The translations under genes and the position numbers were made by a program. From assembly GCA_964539975.1 (NCBI GenBank), contig CAZIKK010000005.1, forward strand, positions 1 through 64,000: 64,000 nucleotides of DNA, in the 5' to 3' direction. Below, one piece after another: positions 15,596-23,727 of the stretch (position 1 is its first letter; each line of letters opens with the position of its first letter). The notes below the pieces were generated by a model that saw only the letters and a list, made by a program, of their open reading frames with translations, was not told the DNA's origin and did no database searches. The DNA is from 38-11 sp964539975. Its GTDB lineage: Bacteria > Bacillota > Clostridia > Tissierellales > Dethiosulfatibacteraceae.

Positions 15596-16615
15596 ATGAG
15601 CAAAGTTTATTTTATTGAGGAGAAGAATTTAGATGATAACCGTTTGGGACATCTGGCACTAGTATTATTGCAGAAAATAGTTTCTGACACAGACCATGCT
15701 TTTCAAAGTCCTTTACCCATCAAAGTTCATTTTGGAGAAAAAGGCAATGAAACCTATATGCCTCCTACTTGTTATACCCCCATCATCAATTTCTTAAAAT
15801 CCCAATCCATTATGCCTATCTACATTGAAACCAATGTTTTGTATAGAGGTGCGCGGACAACATCTGAAAGCCATATCAAATTGGCGAAAGAGCATGGGTT
15901 TACACAGATACCGATCGTCATAGCCGATGGTGAGACAGGAACAGATTATGACGAGATTCCTATCCATAAAACCTATTTTGAAACCTGCCGGATTGGGAAA
16001 GCCTACCAATCATATTCTCAATATATCGTCATGAGCCATTTCAAAGGTCATAATGCCGCTGGATTTGGTGGCGCGTTAAAACAACTGGCAATGGGTTTTG
16101 CTGCAAGAAGCGGGAAATTTGAGCAACACTCAGGGATTTCTCCCATCGTGACCCCAGAAAAATGTATCGCTTGCGGTCTATGTGTAGAAAAATGTGATTT
16201 TGATGCCATCCACATGGATTCTGTCGCCACCATCGACAGCGACAAGTGTGTTGGATGTGCTGGTTGCATTGCAGTATGCCCGGAAGGAGCTATCCGAAAT
16301 GACTGGGGTGGGTCCAACTTTCTGGAGAAACTGGCCGAGTACGCCTATGGCGCTTCAAAAGATAAAGATATCATCTACATCTCTTTTGCTCATAACATCA
16401 CTGCTGAATGCGATTGCATTGGACGACACATGGACCCTGTTGCTGAAAACATGGGCATTTTTGCCAGCAAAGATCCCGTCGCCCTAGATGCGGCATGTTT
16501 AGACATGTTGCAAAAAGAATCCAACAGTCAATTGTTCGACAAAGGACGCGTTACTCTGTCTCATGCAGAAAAAATCGGACTTGGTAGTACTGACTATCAG
16601 TTGTTGCGTCTTTGA
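15596..16615 (+). CDS. DUF362 domain protein with two [4Fe-4S] clusters
   Basis: A 339-residue protein. An N-terminal DUF362 domain (about 1-180, with HFGEKGNETYMPP, ETNVLYRGARTT and SHFKGHNAAGFGGALKQL) is followed by a bacterial ferredoxin domain with CIACGLCVEKC and CVGCAGCIAVCP near residues 187-228, and then the rest of the DUF362 fold, including DPVALDAACLDM. The start is ATG 15596 with AAGGAG upstream; a longer frame to 15545 lacks a ribosome site. Such proteins are widespread in anaerobes; the reaction is unknown, and a redox role in the cytoplasm is inferred. Confidence 0.85.
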   Translation: MSKVYFIEEKNLDDNRLGHLALVLLQKIVSDTDHAFQSPLPIKVHFGEKGNETYMPPTCYTPIINFLKSQSIMPIYIETNVLYRGARTTSESHIKLAKEHGFTQIPIVIADGETGTDYDEIPIHKTYFETCRIGKAYQSYSQYIVMSHFKGHNAAGFGGALKQLAMGFAARSGKFEQHSGISPIVTPEKCIACGLCVEKCDFDAIHMDSVATIDSDKCVGCAGCIAVCPEGAIRNDWGGSNFLEKLAEYAYGASKDKDIIYISFAHNITAECDCIGRHMDPVAENMGIFASKDPVALDAACLDMLQKESNSQLFDKGRVTLSHAEKIGLGSTDYQLLRL

Positions 16616-16634
16616 ATCTTAAGGAGGAATTCCT

Positions 16635-17027
16635 ATGTCCATCTTAAAAGTTGATCTTGCTTTTGACTATGCTTTTTTAGGAACTCTTGAAAAAGGCCCA
16701 TTGAAGCTTCCCATTGGTGATTCTTCGGGCGCATTGCTTCCATACGACATGTTGTTAGCTGCATTGGCTTCCTGCTACTATGCCACATTTTTCGAAGTGG
16801 TCTCAAAAAAGAGAATCGCCTATCAACAGGTTGAAATAAGTGTTACCGGAGAAAAAAGAACAACCATTCCTTCGACATTGGCTTGGGCAACCTTATCTCT
16901 TAAAGTTCATCAAGCTAGTTCCGAAAAAGGCGTTTTAAAAGCCGCTGAATTAGCTGCAAAATATTGTTCTATCTATCAGACTCTATCCCAGGTTGCAGAG
17001 ATGAAATGGGATGTTGAGTTTTGCTGA
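16635..17027 (+). CDS. OsmC-like protein
   Basis: A 130-residue protein of OsmC/Ohr type: YDMLLAALASCYYATFFEVVSKK with the first conserved cysteine near residue 47, and AAKYCSIYQTLSQVAEMKWDVEF with the second near 113. Two such cysteines form the peroxidatic pair in the family, which reduces organic hydroperoxides or acts in osmotic stress. AGGAGG precedes the ATG. It lies 19 bp after the DUF362 gene, probably in one transcript. The lack of a full N-terminal strand region fits the shorter YhfA-type branch. Substrate unknown. Confidence 0.78.
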   Translation: MSILKVDLAFDYAFLGTLEKGPLKLPIGDSSGALLPYDMLLAALASCYYATFFEVVSKKRIAYQQVEISVTGEKRTTIPSTLAWATLSLKVHQASSEKGVLKAAELAAKYCSIYQTLSQVAEMKWDVEFC

Positions 17028-17080
17028 ATAATGTGTTAAAATTAATAAATCTTGCGTCTAACCTGTAAGGAGGTATGTAT

Positions 17081-17695
17081 ATGAAAATAAGTTGTGTTCC
17101 AAGAGATACAACAGGTACAAGCGCTTCAAATCGACTAAGAAGAGAAGACTTTGTCCCTGGCGTTATATATGGAAAAGAAATCAACCCTGAAACCATTTCG
17201 ATTAATCGAAAAGATATCGACAAAGTCATCAAGCAGCAAGGTGAAAATGCAATCCTAGAATTGAGTTTGAACGGAAAAGATTTTGACGCAATGATCAAAG
17301 AAGTTCAAAGACATCCAATCAGAGGAGAAGTCGTGCATCTTGACCTTTATCAAATCAGCAAAGACCAAAAAGTACAGGTCTATGTACCCATTCATCTGTT
17401 AAATACAGATGTGCTGCCTAAAGATGGTGCTTTGGTTCGACAAATGGATGAAATAGAGTTAGCCTGCGCGGCCAACATCATCCCTAGAAGCATTGAAGTA
17501 GATCTTACTGGTCTAACCATCGGTGGTTCCATCTCTATCAGTGATATTTCCATTCCGGAAGGCATTGAGGTATTGGAAGAGCCAGAAGCTGTTATCGTAT
17601 CTCTTTCTCACGCGAGAGTCATAGAAGATGAAGAGGAAGAAGAGGATGACGAAGAACAAGAACCTGTCTTGATTGGTAGTGAAGACGACGAATAA
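17081..17695 (+). CDS. rplY: 50S ribosomal protein L25, general stress protein CTC
   Basis: A 204-residue CTC-type L25. The N-terminal 5S-rRNA-binding domain (about 1-90) includes GTSASNRLRREDFVPGVIYG and HPIRGEVVHLDLYQI. The C-terminal TL5-like domain (about 95-182) includes PEGIEVLEEPEAVIVSLS, and an acidic tail of Glu/Asp residues follows. The start is ATG 17081, seven bases after AAGGAGG (17067-17073); ATG 17075 would sit against the ribosome site. It binds 5S rRNA on the large subunit and is stress-induced in Bacillus. A terminator follows directly. Confidence 0.93.
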   Translation: MKISCVPRDTTGTSASNRLRREDFVPGVIYGKEINPETISINRKDIDKVIKQQGENAILELSLNGKDFDAMIKEVQRHPIRGEVVHLDLYQISKDQKVQVYVPIHLLNTDVLPKDGALVRQMDEIELACAANIIPRSIEVDLTGLTIGGSISISDISIPEGIEVLEEPEAVIVSLSHARVIEDEEEEEDDEEQEPVLIGSEDDE

Positions 17696-17703
17696 ATCTT
17701 ACT

Positions 17704-17736
17704 AAAAATCACTTCATTACATGAAGTGATTTTTTT
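17704..17736 (+). terminator. Intrinsic terminator after rplY
   Basis: AAAAATCACTTCA pairs with TGAAGTGATTTTT across a TTACA loop, ending in a run of seven T residues. It separates rplY from the dehydrogenase gene. Confidence 0.9.
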
Positions 17737-17755
17737 CATACAATACGGAGGTCTT

Positions 17756-18700
17756 ATGAAAATAGTTGTGTCAACCTTTCCATTTCCAGAACAGAATCTG
17801 GCAGAACTTCAAACTTTTTTTGGCCAAATTGATTTTGTGTTCCCAAAATCCAAGGATGATCTTATAAAGGAAGTCGTAGACGCCGATGCCATTATATCCA
17901 TGGTTTTAAAAGAAGATCAAATCAAAAATGCCCCTCGTTTAAAGTGGATCCAGACTTTATCTGCTGGTGTGGAAGCTTACCCTTTAGACTATATCCAAGA
18001 AAAAGAAATCCTCTTAACAACCAGCCGAGGCATTCACAAAGTTCAAATGTCTGAATATGCCATTAGCATGATGGTTATCGCAGCACGACGTCTTGATAGA
18101 ATGATTGTGAATCAACGCCAACGACTATGGGACAGGAATATCCCTCAAAATGAAATCTATGGGAAAACCCTTGGCATCATCGGTCTTGGATCAATTGGAC
18201 AAGAGATCGCCAAAAAAGCGGATCTCATGGGGATGAGTGTTTTGGGGATAAAAAACACACCCACTCCAGTTCCTCATGTCAAAGCCGTCATGTCACTGGA
18301 TCAATTGCCTCAGTTAGTTTCTACCTGTGACTATATCATCAACTTATTGCCCCATACCCAGGCCACCCATCACATTATCAATGAAGCTGTTTTCAATAAA
18401 ATGAAGTCTGATGGGGTCATGATCAATATGGGCAGAGGTGCGACCGTTAAACAAGCCGACTTAGTCACCGCATTGAAAAATAAAATTTTCCGGCTATATA
18501 TTTCAGATGTTTTTGAAAAGGAACCTATCCCCGAAGATGATCCTTTATGGTCTATGGACAACCTCATCATTACACCACATATTTGTGGTCCTAATGTGAA
18601 TTATATGGAAAAAGCCATGGGTATCATTAAAAAGAACATCGAATATTTCATAGAAGGCAAGTCTCTTGAAAATGTGTATTCATTCGATAAAGGCTATTAA
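17756..18700 (+). CDS. D-isomer-specific 2-hydroxyacid dehydrogenase
   Basis: A 314-residue NAD(P)-dependent dehydrogenase. The Rossmann motif GLGSIGQEIAKKAD begins near residue 145, the catalytic arginine lies in MINMGRGATVKQADL near 225, and DVFEKEPIPEDDPLWSMDNLIITPHICGPN near 250-280 supplies the glutamate and histidine. ATG 17756 with GGAGG upstream is chosen; the longer frame from 17726 begins inside the terminator. It most resembles the phosphoglycerate-dehydrogenase-related GhrA branch, which reduces 2-keto acids. A bidirectional hairpin follows. Substrate not predictable. Confidence 0.9.
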   Translation: MKIVVSTFPFPEQNLAELQTFFGQIDFVFPKSKDDLIKEVVDADAIISMVLKEDQIKNAPRLKWIQTLSAGVEAYPLDYIQEKEILLTTSRGIHKVQMSEYAISMMVIAARRLDRMIVNQRQRLWDRNIPQNEIYGKTLGIIGLGSIGQEIAKKADLMGMSVLGIKNTPTPVPHVKAVMSLDQLPQLVSTCDYIINLLPHTQATHHIINEAVFNKMKSDGVMINMGRGATVKQADLVTALKNKIFRLYISDVFEKEPIPEDDPLWSMDNLIITPHICGPNVNYMEKAMGIIKKNIEYFIEGKSLENVYSFDKGY

Positions 18701-18702
18701 AA

Positions 18703-18724
18703 AAAACCTGCTCTGGCAGGTTTT
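18703..18724. terminator. Bidirectional hairpin terminator
   Basis: AAAACCTGC pairs with GCAGGTTTT across TCTG between two converging genes. A runs on one side and T residues on the other let it act in either direction. Confidence 0.75.
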
Positions 18725-18980
18725 ATCCTTTTAAGTATTCTATTACAGACTCAATCTCTTCTTCGCTCAAATCTCTAAGTTCAACATCAGAGTACGCTCC
18801 CAAATCATTGGAAAAAAACTCACACAAATCGTCTACCACCATGTCATCCACATCGTCAAAACAGTCGCCTATACAGTCTTTGAATGTTTCAAAGTCGATA
18901 TCATTGTGTTTGTCCAAAGATTTAATCAATTTTTTCCAATCTCTGACATTTGCTTCGTAGATACTTTTCAAGAATTTCAC
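18723..18980 (-). CDS. Small acidic hypothetical protein
   Basis: An 85-residue, strongly acidic protein. The basic N-terminus (residues 1-24, with WKKLIKSLDKH) is followed by a segment rich in Asp and Glu (residues 27-75) holding three cysteines at 36, 40 and 53. The first two form a CxxxC motif inside FKDCIGDCFDDVDD. No membrane segment or signal peptide is seen. A plausible GAGGGAG ribosome site precedes the ATG at 18980. I do not recognise the family. It is transcribed alone from the gap shared with the isoaspartyl methyltransferase gene. Confidence 0.65.
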   Translation of the reverse strand: MKFLKSIYEANVRDWKKLIKSLDKHNDIDFETFKDCIGDCFDDVDDMVVDDLCEFFSNDLGAYSDVELRDLSEEEIESVIEYLKG

Positions 18981-19063
18981 TCCCTCATCAAATTATAAAT
19001 GCAAAAACATTATAAAACGAAATCAGAAAAATATCTACACTTTTTTTGCAATCTGACAAAATC

Positions 19064-19091
19064 TTTACAATCCTTCTATATGTGGTAAAAT
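19064..19091 (+). promoter_or_regulatory. Predicted sigma-A promoter of pcm
   Basis: TTTACA at 19064-19069, a 16-nt spacer and TAAAAT at 19086-19091 lie about 30 bp before the methyltransferase start. Confidence 0.55.
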
Positions 19092-19122
19092 GAAGGCAAT
19101 CCCTTATTGAACGGAGGTTCTT

Positions 19123-19716
19123 ATGTGTATGCAAGAACAAATCCATCATTACTATGAACAATTGGACAGACGCTTCTTTATCGATCAAAATAAAGATTTG
19201 GCCCACATTGATGGTCCTCTTTCCATTGGGTTTGGCCAGACCATTTCCCAGCCTTCCCTAGTTTTAAAAATGACCTTACTGCTTCAACCCGATCCCCATT
19301 TTAAAACTTTGGAAATCGGTACAGGCAGTGGCTATCAAACCGCATTGCTGGCCAAGTTTTCGCGTGAAGTTTTCACTGTGGAAAGAATCCCTCAGCTATA
19401 TTACAAAGCTACAAACAGACTGCAACAAATGCCCTTTAAAAACATTCATTTCAAGCTTGATGACGGGACGTTGGGTTGGCCTGAATTCGCACCATTTGAT
19501 CGCATTATGGTTACGGCTGCCGCTCGTTACATTCCTCCTGCCTTAATCCAACAATTGGCTTCTCCTGGCCGTATGATCATTCCAGTGGGAGGAGCTGAAT
19601 TTCAAGAACTGCTCTCAGTTACAAAAAACGAATCAGGTGATGTTACCACCACCTGTGAGGATTATGTCCGGTTTGTTCCTTTAATTGGAAAATATGAAAC
19701 GCCTAAAAACCCATGA
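19123..19716 (+). CDS. pcm: Protein-L-isoaspartate O-methyltransferase
   Basis: A 197-residue class I SAM methyltransferase. The PCMT signature runs IGFGQTISQPSLVLKM (about 36-51), then LEIGTGSGYQTALLAKF (about 65-81, SAM motif I), VFTVERIPQLYYKA (motif post I) and FDRIMVTAAARYIPPALIQQLASPGRMIIPVG (about 126-157). The family repairs L-isoaspartyl residues in damaged proteins. GGAGG precedes the ATG. The last 14 bp overlap the end of the converging chromate transporter gene. Confidence 0.93.
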   Translation: MCMQEQIHHYYEQLDRRFFIDQNKDLAHIDGPLSIGFGQTISQPSLVLKMTLLLQPDPHFKTLEIGTGSGYQTALLAKFSREVFTVERIPQLYYKATNRLQQMPFKNIHFKLDDGTLGWPEFAPFDRIMVTAAARYIPPALIQQLASPGRMIIPVGGAEFQELLSVTKNESGDVTTTCEDYVRFVPLIGKYETPKNP

Positions 19717-20266
19717 TTATTCCGATAACTGCCGATGCCGCTATATAGGTTATGGGATGTCTTTTGAATCTTCGGATCAGAAAAAAAATGACGCCGAAAT
19801 AAATCAACTTTTTCCACTCAAACAGATCTGTCCATTCTCCCGATAAGTTATAAGTTTCTATCTGAAGAATCGACAATTTGATAATGCTATGACCTGCCGC
19901 CGCAATCAGTCCTGTCACAGCTGGTCTCAAACCGCTGAAGGCTTGTTCAATCACAGGGCTCTTACTGTATTTTGCCAAATATGTCGAAACCACCACTACA
20001 ATGATAATGGAAGGCATCACTTCACCTAGTGTCGCGACAACACCTCCTAGTACGCCTGCCACGTTGTATCCAGCATAAGTGGCCATATTGATTCCTATTG
20101 GACCTGGAGTAGATTCGGATATGGCAATCATATCCACTATAAAAGCCTCTGAAAACCAACCTGTTGTAGCCGATAAATGTCTCAAAAAGGGTAACGTGGC
20201 CATACCGCCCCCTACAGCGAACAAACCTATCTTAAAAAATTCAAAAAACAATTCAAAATATATCAT
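19703..20266 (-). CDS. chrA: Chromate transporter half-protein (second of pair)
   Basis: A 187-residue membrane protein carrying one CHR domain: FFKIGLFAVGGGMATLPFLRHL (about 9-30), ISESTPGPIGINMATYAGYNVAG (about 49-71) and repeated hydrophobic segments to the C-terminus. Short-chain ChrA proteins come as adjacent pairs that together equal one long ChrA. It starts one base after the stop of its partner. The family exports chromate or transports related anions; in anaerobes the natural substrate is unclear. It overlaps pcm at the 3' ends. Confidence 0.88.
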   Translation of the reverse strand: MIYFELFFEFFKIGLFAVGGGMATLPFLRHLSATTGWFSEAFIVDMIAISESTPGPIGINMATYAGYNVAGVLGGVVATLGEVMPSIIIVVVVSTYLAKYSKSPVIEQAFSGLRPAVTGLIAAAGHSIIKLSILQIETYNLSGEWTDLFEWKKLIYFGVIFFLIRRFKRHPITYIAASAVIGIIMGF

Positions 20267-20267
20267 C

Positions 20268-20804
20268 CTATTTCTCCACTACCTTTCTTGTCAAAATACC
20301 AATAGCCGCTGCAGATAGAATGAACACTACCGGCGATACTGTGGTAAACTCGATCCCAAAAAACACTGCCACAAACAACATGATCCCAAGATTGTTTTTC
20401 ACGCCTTTTTTCCATAATCCTATTACCGAATTCAATATCAAGGCGGCGACGCACACAGCCACTCCAGCAAAAGCGTGTCTCACGAGGTCATTGTCTTGGA
20501 AGTTGCTTAAAAACATTGCTATCAAAGTAATGATGATGGCTCCTGGACTTACCACCCCTAAAGCAGCTGCAATGCCTCCAAGAATACCTCTTCTTCTCCA
20601 ACCAATAAAAACCGCTACATTGACCGCAATAATTCCTGGTAATCCTTGACTGATTGCATAGTAATCTACAATCTCTTCGTTGGTTATCCACTCTTTTTTT
20701 TCTACAATCTCTCTTTCCAATATTGGCAACATAGCATAACCCCCACCAAAGGTGACACCGCCCATTTTGAAAAAAGATAAATATATCTCAACAAGTTCTT
20801 TCAT
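20268..20804 (-). CDS. chrA: Chromate transporter half-protein (first of pair)
   Basis: A 178-residue membrane protein with one CHR domain: FFKMGGVTFGGGYAMLPILEREIVEKKEWIT (about 10-40), YYAISQGLPGIIAVNVAVFIGWRRRG (about 48-73) and further helices. It is the upstream partner of the next chrA half, with a one-base gap, and the two probably form a heterodimer in the membrane. The ATG at 20804 has GAGAGGAT upstream. Its promoter would lie in the gap shared divergently with cobT. Confidence 0.88.
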   Translation of the reverse strand: MKELVEIYLSFFKMGGVTFGGGYAMLPILEREIVEKKEWITNEEIVDYYAISQGLPGIIAVNVAVFIGWRRRGILGGIAAALGVVSPGAIIITLIAMFLSNFQDNDLVRHAFAGVAVCVAALILNSVIGLWKKGVKNNLGIMLFVAVFFGIEFTTVSPVVFILSAAAIGILTRKVVEK

Positions 20805-20886
20805 ATTGATCCTCTCTATCCATTAAGTGCTAAATTCGACATTCAATAGATATTTTACAACGATTCTTTTAAACATGCAAAGGGTA

Positions 20887-20915
20887 TTGACAACTTTTGT
20901 CTAGTTTAATATAAT
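20887..20915 (+). promoter_or_regulatory. Consensus promoter of riboswitch-cobT transcript
   Basis: TTGACA at 20887-20892, a 17-nt spacer and TATAAT at 20910-20915 form a perfect match. Transcription would start near 20922, just before the riboswitch. The 383-bp gap from 20805 to 21187 is fully taken up by this promoter, the riboswitch and its terminator. Confidence 0.85.
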
Positions 20916-20937
20916 TGGCTAAAATCCAATGATGTTT

Positions 20938-21078
20938 TTGGGTGCCTAAACGGAGAATAGGGAATCCGGTGAAATTCCGGAGCGGGCCCGCCACTGTAAA
21001 GAACAGGAAGTGACAACTGCCACTCGTCAATGGGGAAGGCGTCACTTGCCGTATGTCTAAGCCAGGAGACCTGCCTAA
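20938..21078 (+). ncRNA. Cobalamin (adenosylcobalamin-type) riboswitch
   Basis: The conserved elements appear in order: GGTGCC at 20941, AGGGAATCCGGTGAAATTCCGG near 20957-20979 (seen in two parts), the GCCACTGTA core box near 20991, and AGCCAGGAGACCTGCC near 21060-21075. A terminator hairpin lies 40 nt downstream and cobT follows, which fits transcriptional attenuation of a B12 gene when cobalamin is abundant. Confidence 0.93.
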
Positions 21079-21116
21079 AAACGATCGCTTAATAAAGCAT
21101 TTGTTTGAACGATGGA

Positions 21117-21148
21117 AAGTTCACACTTTGATCAGTGTGGACTTTTTT
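21117..21148 (+). terminator. Riboswitch-linked intrinsic terminator
   Basis: AAGTTCACACT (21117-21127) pairs with AGTGTGGACTT (21134-21144), followed by T residues. The 3' arm (21130-21139) also matches a second downstream partner CACACTGATC at 21153-21162, so an alternative hairpin is possible. Confidence 0.85.
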
Positions 21149-21187
21149 AATGCACACTGATCTAAAAAACATACACGAGGAGGATTT

Positions 21188-22237
21188 ATGTTGTTATTGA
21201 ATGAAACCCTTAAAAGAATTGGGCAGTTGGATGCATCCGCCATGACTGAGTGTCAAAAACGAATGGATCAATTGGTCAAACCAATCGGCAGTCTAGGTCG
21301 GCTTGAGACACTGGCCATCCAACTAGCTGGCATCACTGGTGAAATTTTTCCTGATTTATCGAATCGAACGGTGGTTGTGATGGCTGCTGATCACGGTGTC
21401 TGTGAAGAAGGAGTGGCAGCGGCACCACAAGAAGTCACTAAAATCCAAACTAAAAATATCATCAATGGTGTCAGCGGTCTTGGTCCCTTGTGTCGGTTGT
21501 CTCATGCTGATTTGCTTGTTGTTGATATTGGGATCAAAGGAGATCTATCACACCCCAGCCTCATCACTCAAAAAGTCAGACATGGCACCGATAACCTGTC
21601 TAAAGGTCCCGCTATGACTTATGACGAAGCTGTTCAAGCCATCGAAGTAGGCATCCACATTACCCAGACAGAAATAGATAAGGGACGCCGTTTGATTGCG
21701 ACAGGAGAAATGGGTATTGGAAATACCACACCTAGCACAGCCATCTTATCCGTTCTAGGTGATTTCCCTCCCGCACAAATCACAGGACTTGGAGCAAATC
21801 TTCCTGAAGATAAACGACACCATAAAGCCCAAGTAATCCAGCGAAGCATCCAAATCAACCAGCCAAATAACGCCGATCCGTTAGATGTCCTCAGCAAGGT
21901 TGGTGGACTAGAAATCGCCGGTATGGTAGGTATCATCCTTGGATGTGCCGCTAACCGTGTTCCTTGTGTCATTGATGGTTATATCTCAACCGTTTCGGCA
22001 CTTCTTGCCTGTCAATTGAACCCTGCCGCAAAAGACTATCTGATTCCTTCTCATTATTCTGTTGAAAAGGGCGCAGCCACTGCAAGCAAATTGTTAGGAT
22101 TACGTCCCATGCTTGATCTGGAAATGCGTTTAGGAGAAGGCAGTGGTGCAGCTTTGGCCTTTTGCCTCATAGATGCGGCTGTCAAAGTCTGTCAAGAAAT
22201 GATTACTTTCGAGGAATCAGGCATTCAAGCAGTCTAA
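21188..22237 (+). CDS. cobT: Nicotinate-nucleotide--dimethylbenzimidazole phosphoribosyltransferase
   Basis: A 349-residue CobT. It shows LVKPIGSLGRLETLAIQLAGI (about 26-46), VVMAADHGVCEEGVAAAPQEVT (about 64-85), GEMGIGNTTPSTAI (about 173-186) and the C-terminal LRLGEGSGAALAF-type stretch holding the catalytic glutamate. It transfers phosphoribose from nicotinate mononucleotide to dimethylbenzimidazole for the lower ligand of cobalamin. Unusually, no other cobalamin genes adjoin it, which suggests lower-ligand remodelling or salvage. The cobalamin riboswitch upstream sets expression; GAGGAGG precedes the ATG. Confidence 0.95.
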   Translation: MLLLNETLKRIGQLDASAMTECQKRMDQLVKPIGSLGRLETLAIQLAGITGEIFPDLSNRTVVVMAADHGVCEEGVAAAPQEVTKIQTKNIINGVSGLGPLCRLSHADLLVVDIGIKGDLSHPSLITQKVRHGTDNLSKGPAMTYDEAVQAIEVGIHITQTEIDKGRRLIATGEMGIGNTTPSTAILSVLGDFPPAQITGLGANLPEDKRHHKAQVIQRSIQINQPNNADPLDVLSKVGGLEIAGMVGIILGCAANRVPCVIDGYISTVSALLACQLNPAAKDYLIPSHYSVEKGAATASKLLGLRPMLDLEMRLGEGSGAALAFCLIDAAVKVCQEMITFEESGIQAV

Positions 22238-22239
22238 AA

Positions 22240-22262
22240 AAGGGAGGTTTTCGACCTCCCTT
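22240..22262. terminator. Bidirectional terminator between cobT and hydrogenase gene
   Basis: AAGGGAGGT pairs with ACCTCCCTT across TTTCG, with A residues before and T-rich sequence after. It serves both converging genes. Confidence 0.88.
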
Positions 22263-23715
22263 ATCCTTTATTTCTTGTAAGACTTAAACCTGCCATGTCA
22301 TATTCCTTGATGCTATCACCTATGCATTGATATTGGGAATTTTTGCCATAACTATCTACTTCATTTTTGTTCTTCATTTGATGACTTAAAGACAAGGGAC
22401 CGTTGATGCACCCGCCTTCACAAGCCATTCCTTCGATGAAATTCCCTTGGAGTCTCCCTGCTCTTGCCATCTTCAATGCCTTGTCACATTCTTGTATCCC
22501 TGAGCAAACCACTGGTTTTAAAAAAACTGACAAGTTTTGTTCTTTTATGGCTCTCTCTATGGCCCCTGTCACCCCACCTGATCGTGCGAACGTCCTTCCA
22601 AAATAGGAACCATGTGTCATGGCTTCTCCTTGTAGGGTTTCCAAATCAATCTCATAGGCTTCTATCAGTGCCCCTAGTTCTTCAAAACTGATGGTGTAAT
22701 CCACTGCCGGCAAATTGCTTAATTCAGAAGATTCTGCTTTCTTTGCTGTGCAAGGTCCAATGAACACAACCACCCCTTCCGGATCTTGAGCTTTGATCAT
22801 TCTTGCCATGATGATCATAGGCGAAGCCGCCGGTGAAATATTTTCTTTGAATTCCGGGTATTTTTTCTCTATAAAAGATACAAAGGCTGGGCAACAAGAT
22901 GTGGTAACAAAAGGTTTATGTCCTAATTCCTCTTCCAACAACTGTGCTTCTGTCACTGCTGCTATATCTGCGCCTGCAGCTGCTTCCACCACTTCGAAGA
23001 ACCCTACCATCTTGAGTGCTTGATGCCATTGTTCGATGCTGACGTTGGCGTACTGAGCCGCTATGGATGGTGCAACGATTCCATATATTTTTTTTCCATG
23101 TTCTTGCTGCTTTAATGCCCGAACCAAAGCCAACAATTGAGATTTGTCTGCAATAGCTCCAAAAGGGCATTTGAACACACATTCTCCACAATTGATACAA
23201 CTTTTTCGATCAATCACCGCTTTTTTGGTTTGATGATTGATGTCAATGGCTCCAATCTTACAAGCTTTAATACAAGGTCTTCTCACATCTGAAATGGCAT
23301 TGAACTGACATACTTTGCTGCATTTTGCACATTCAATGCACTTGCTTTGGTCTATGGTCGCTCTTTTATTGATGATCTTAATTGCATCCACAGGACAGGC
23401 TTCCATACAATGATGAGCCAAACATCCGCGACAAGCCTCTGTAACTGAAAAACGATTGATGGGACATTCATCACATGCAATATCGATCATATCGATCACT
23501 TCCCCATCGTATTGATACAACATGTGTTTGATTCTTTCATTGATAATCGCTCTTTCCTTGTAAATGCAACATCTTGTATTGGCTTCAGGGCCTGGTATGA
23601 TGCGTTTGGGGATTAACAACAACTCATTAATAAGGTTATCGTTGATCTCAGCTCGTATCAGTTCTTTTTGAACTTTATGTTTGATTTCTTGTACATGATT
23701 TTCAAATCGAATCAT
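22261..23715 (-). CDS. [FeFe]-hydrogenase, group B type
   Basis: A 484-residue protein. A cysteine-rich N-terminus (CDECP, CRGCLAHHCMEACP near 81-107) and ferredoxin motifs (CIECAKCSKVC, CINCGECVFKCP near 126-183) precede the H-cluster domain: TSCCP at 272-276, GPCTAKK at 320-326 and MACEGGC at 430-436. The extra N-terminal cysteines and the TSCCP/GPC/ACEGGC variants fit group B monomeric hydrogenases of clostridia, whose direction in vivo is not settled. It is the last gene of the four-gene sensor operon, 12 nt after the phosphatase gene. GGAAGG precedes the ATG. Maturation genes are not in the window. Confidence 0.88.
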   Translation of the reverse strand: MIRFENHVQEIKHKVQKELIRAEINDNLINELLLIPKRIIPGPEANTRCCIYKERAIINERIKHMLYQYDGEVIDMIDIACDECPINRFSVTEACRGCLAHHCMEACPVDAIKIINKRATIDQSKCIECAKCSKVCQFNAISDVRRPCIKACKIGAIDINHQTKKAVIDRKSCINCGECVFKCPFGAIADKSQLLALVRALKQQEHGKKIYGIVAPSIAAQYANVSIEQWHQALKMVGFFEVVEAAAGADIAAVTEAQLLEEELGHKPFVTTSCCPAFVSFIEKKYPEFKENISPAASPMIIMARMIKAQDPEGVVVFIGPCTAKKAESSELSNLPAVDYTISFEELGALIEAYEIDLETLQGEAMTHGSYFGRTFARSGGVTGAIERAIKEQNLSVFLKPVVCSGIQECDKALKMARAGRLQGNFIEGMACEGGCINGPLSLSHQMKNKNEVDSYGKNSQYQCIGDSIKEYDMAGLSLTRNKG

Positions 23716-23727
23716 ATCCTAACCTTC

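Noticed and set aside
16048..16317. Plausible 89-codon minus-strand frame inside the DUF362 gene
   Set aside because: It is antisense to the ferredoxin motifs of a clear gene and has no ribosome site; like similar antisense frames in the mrp and ABC operons it is a shadow.
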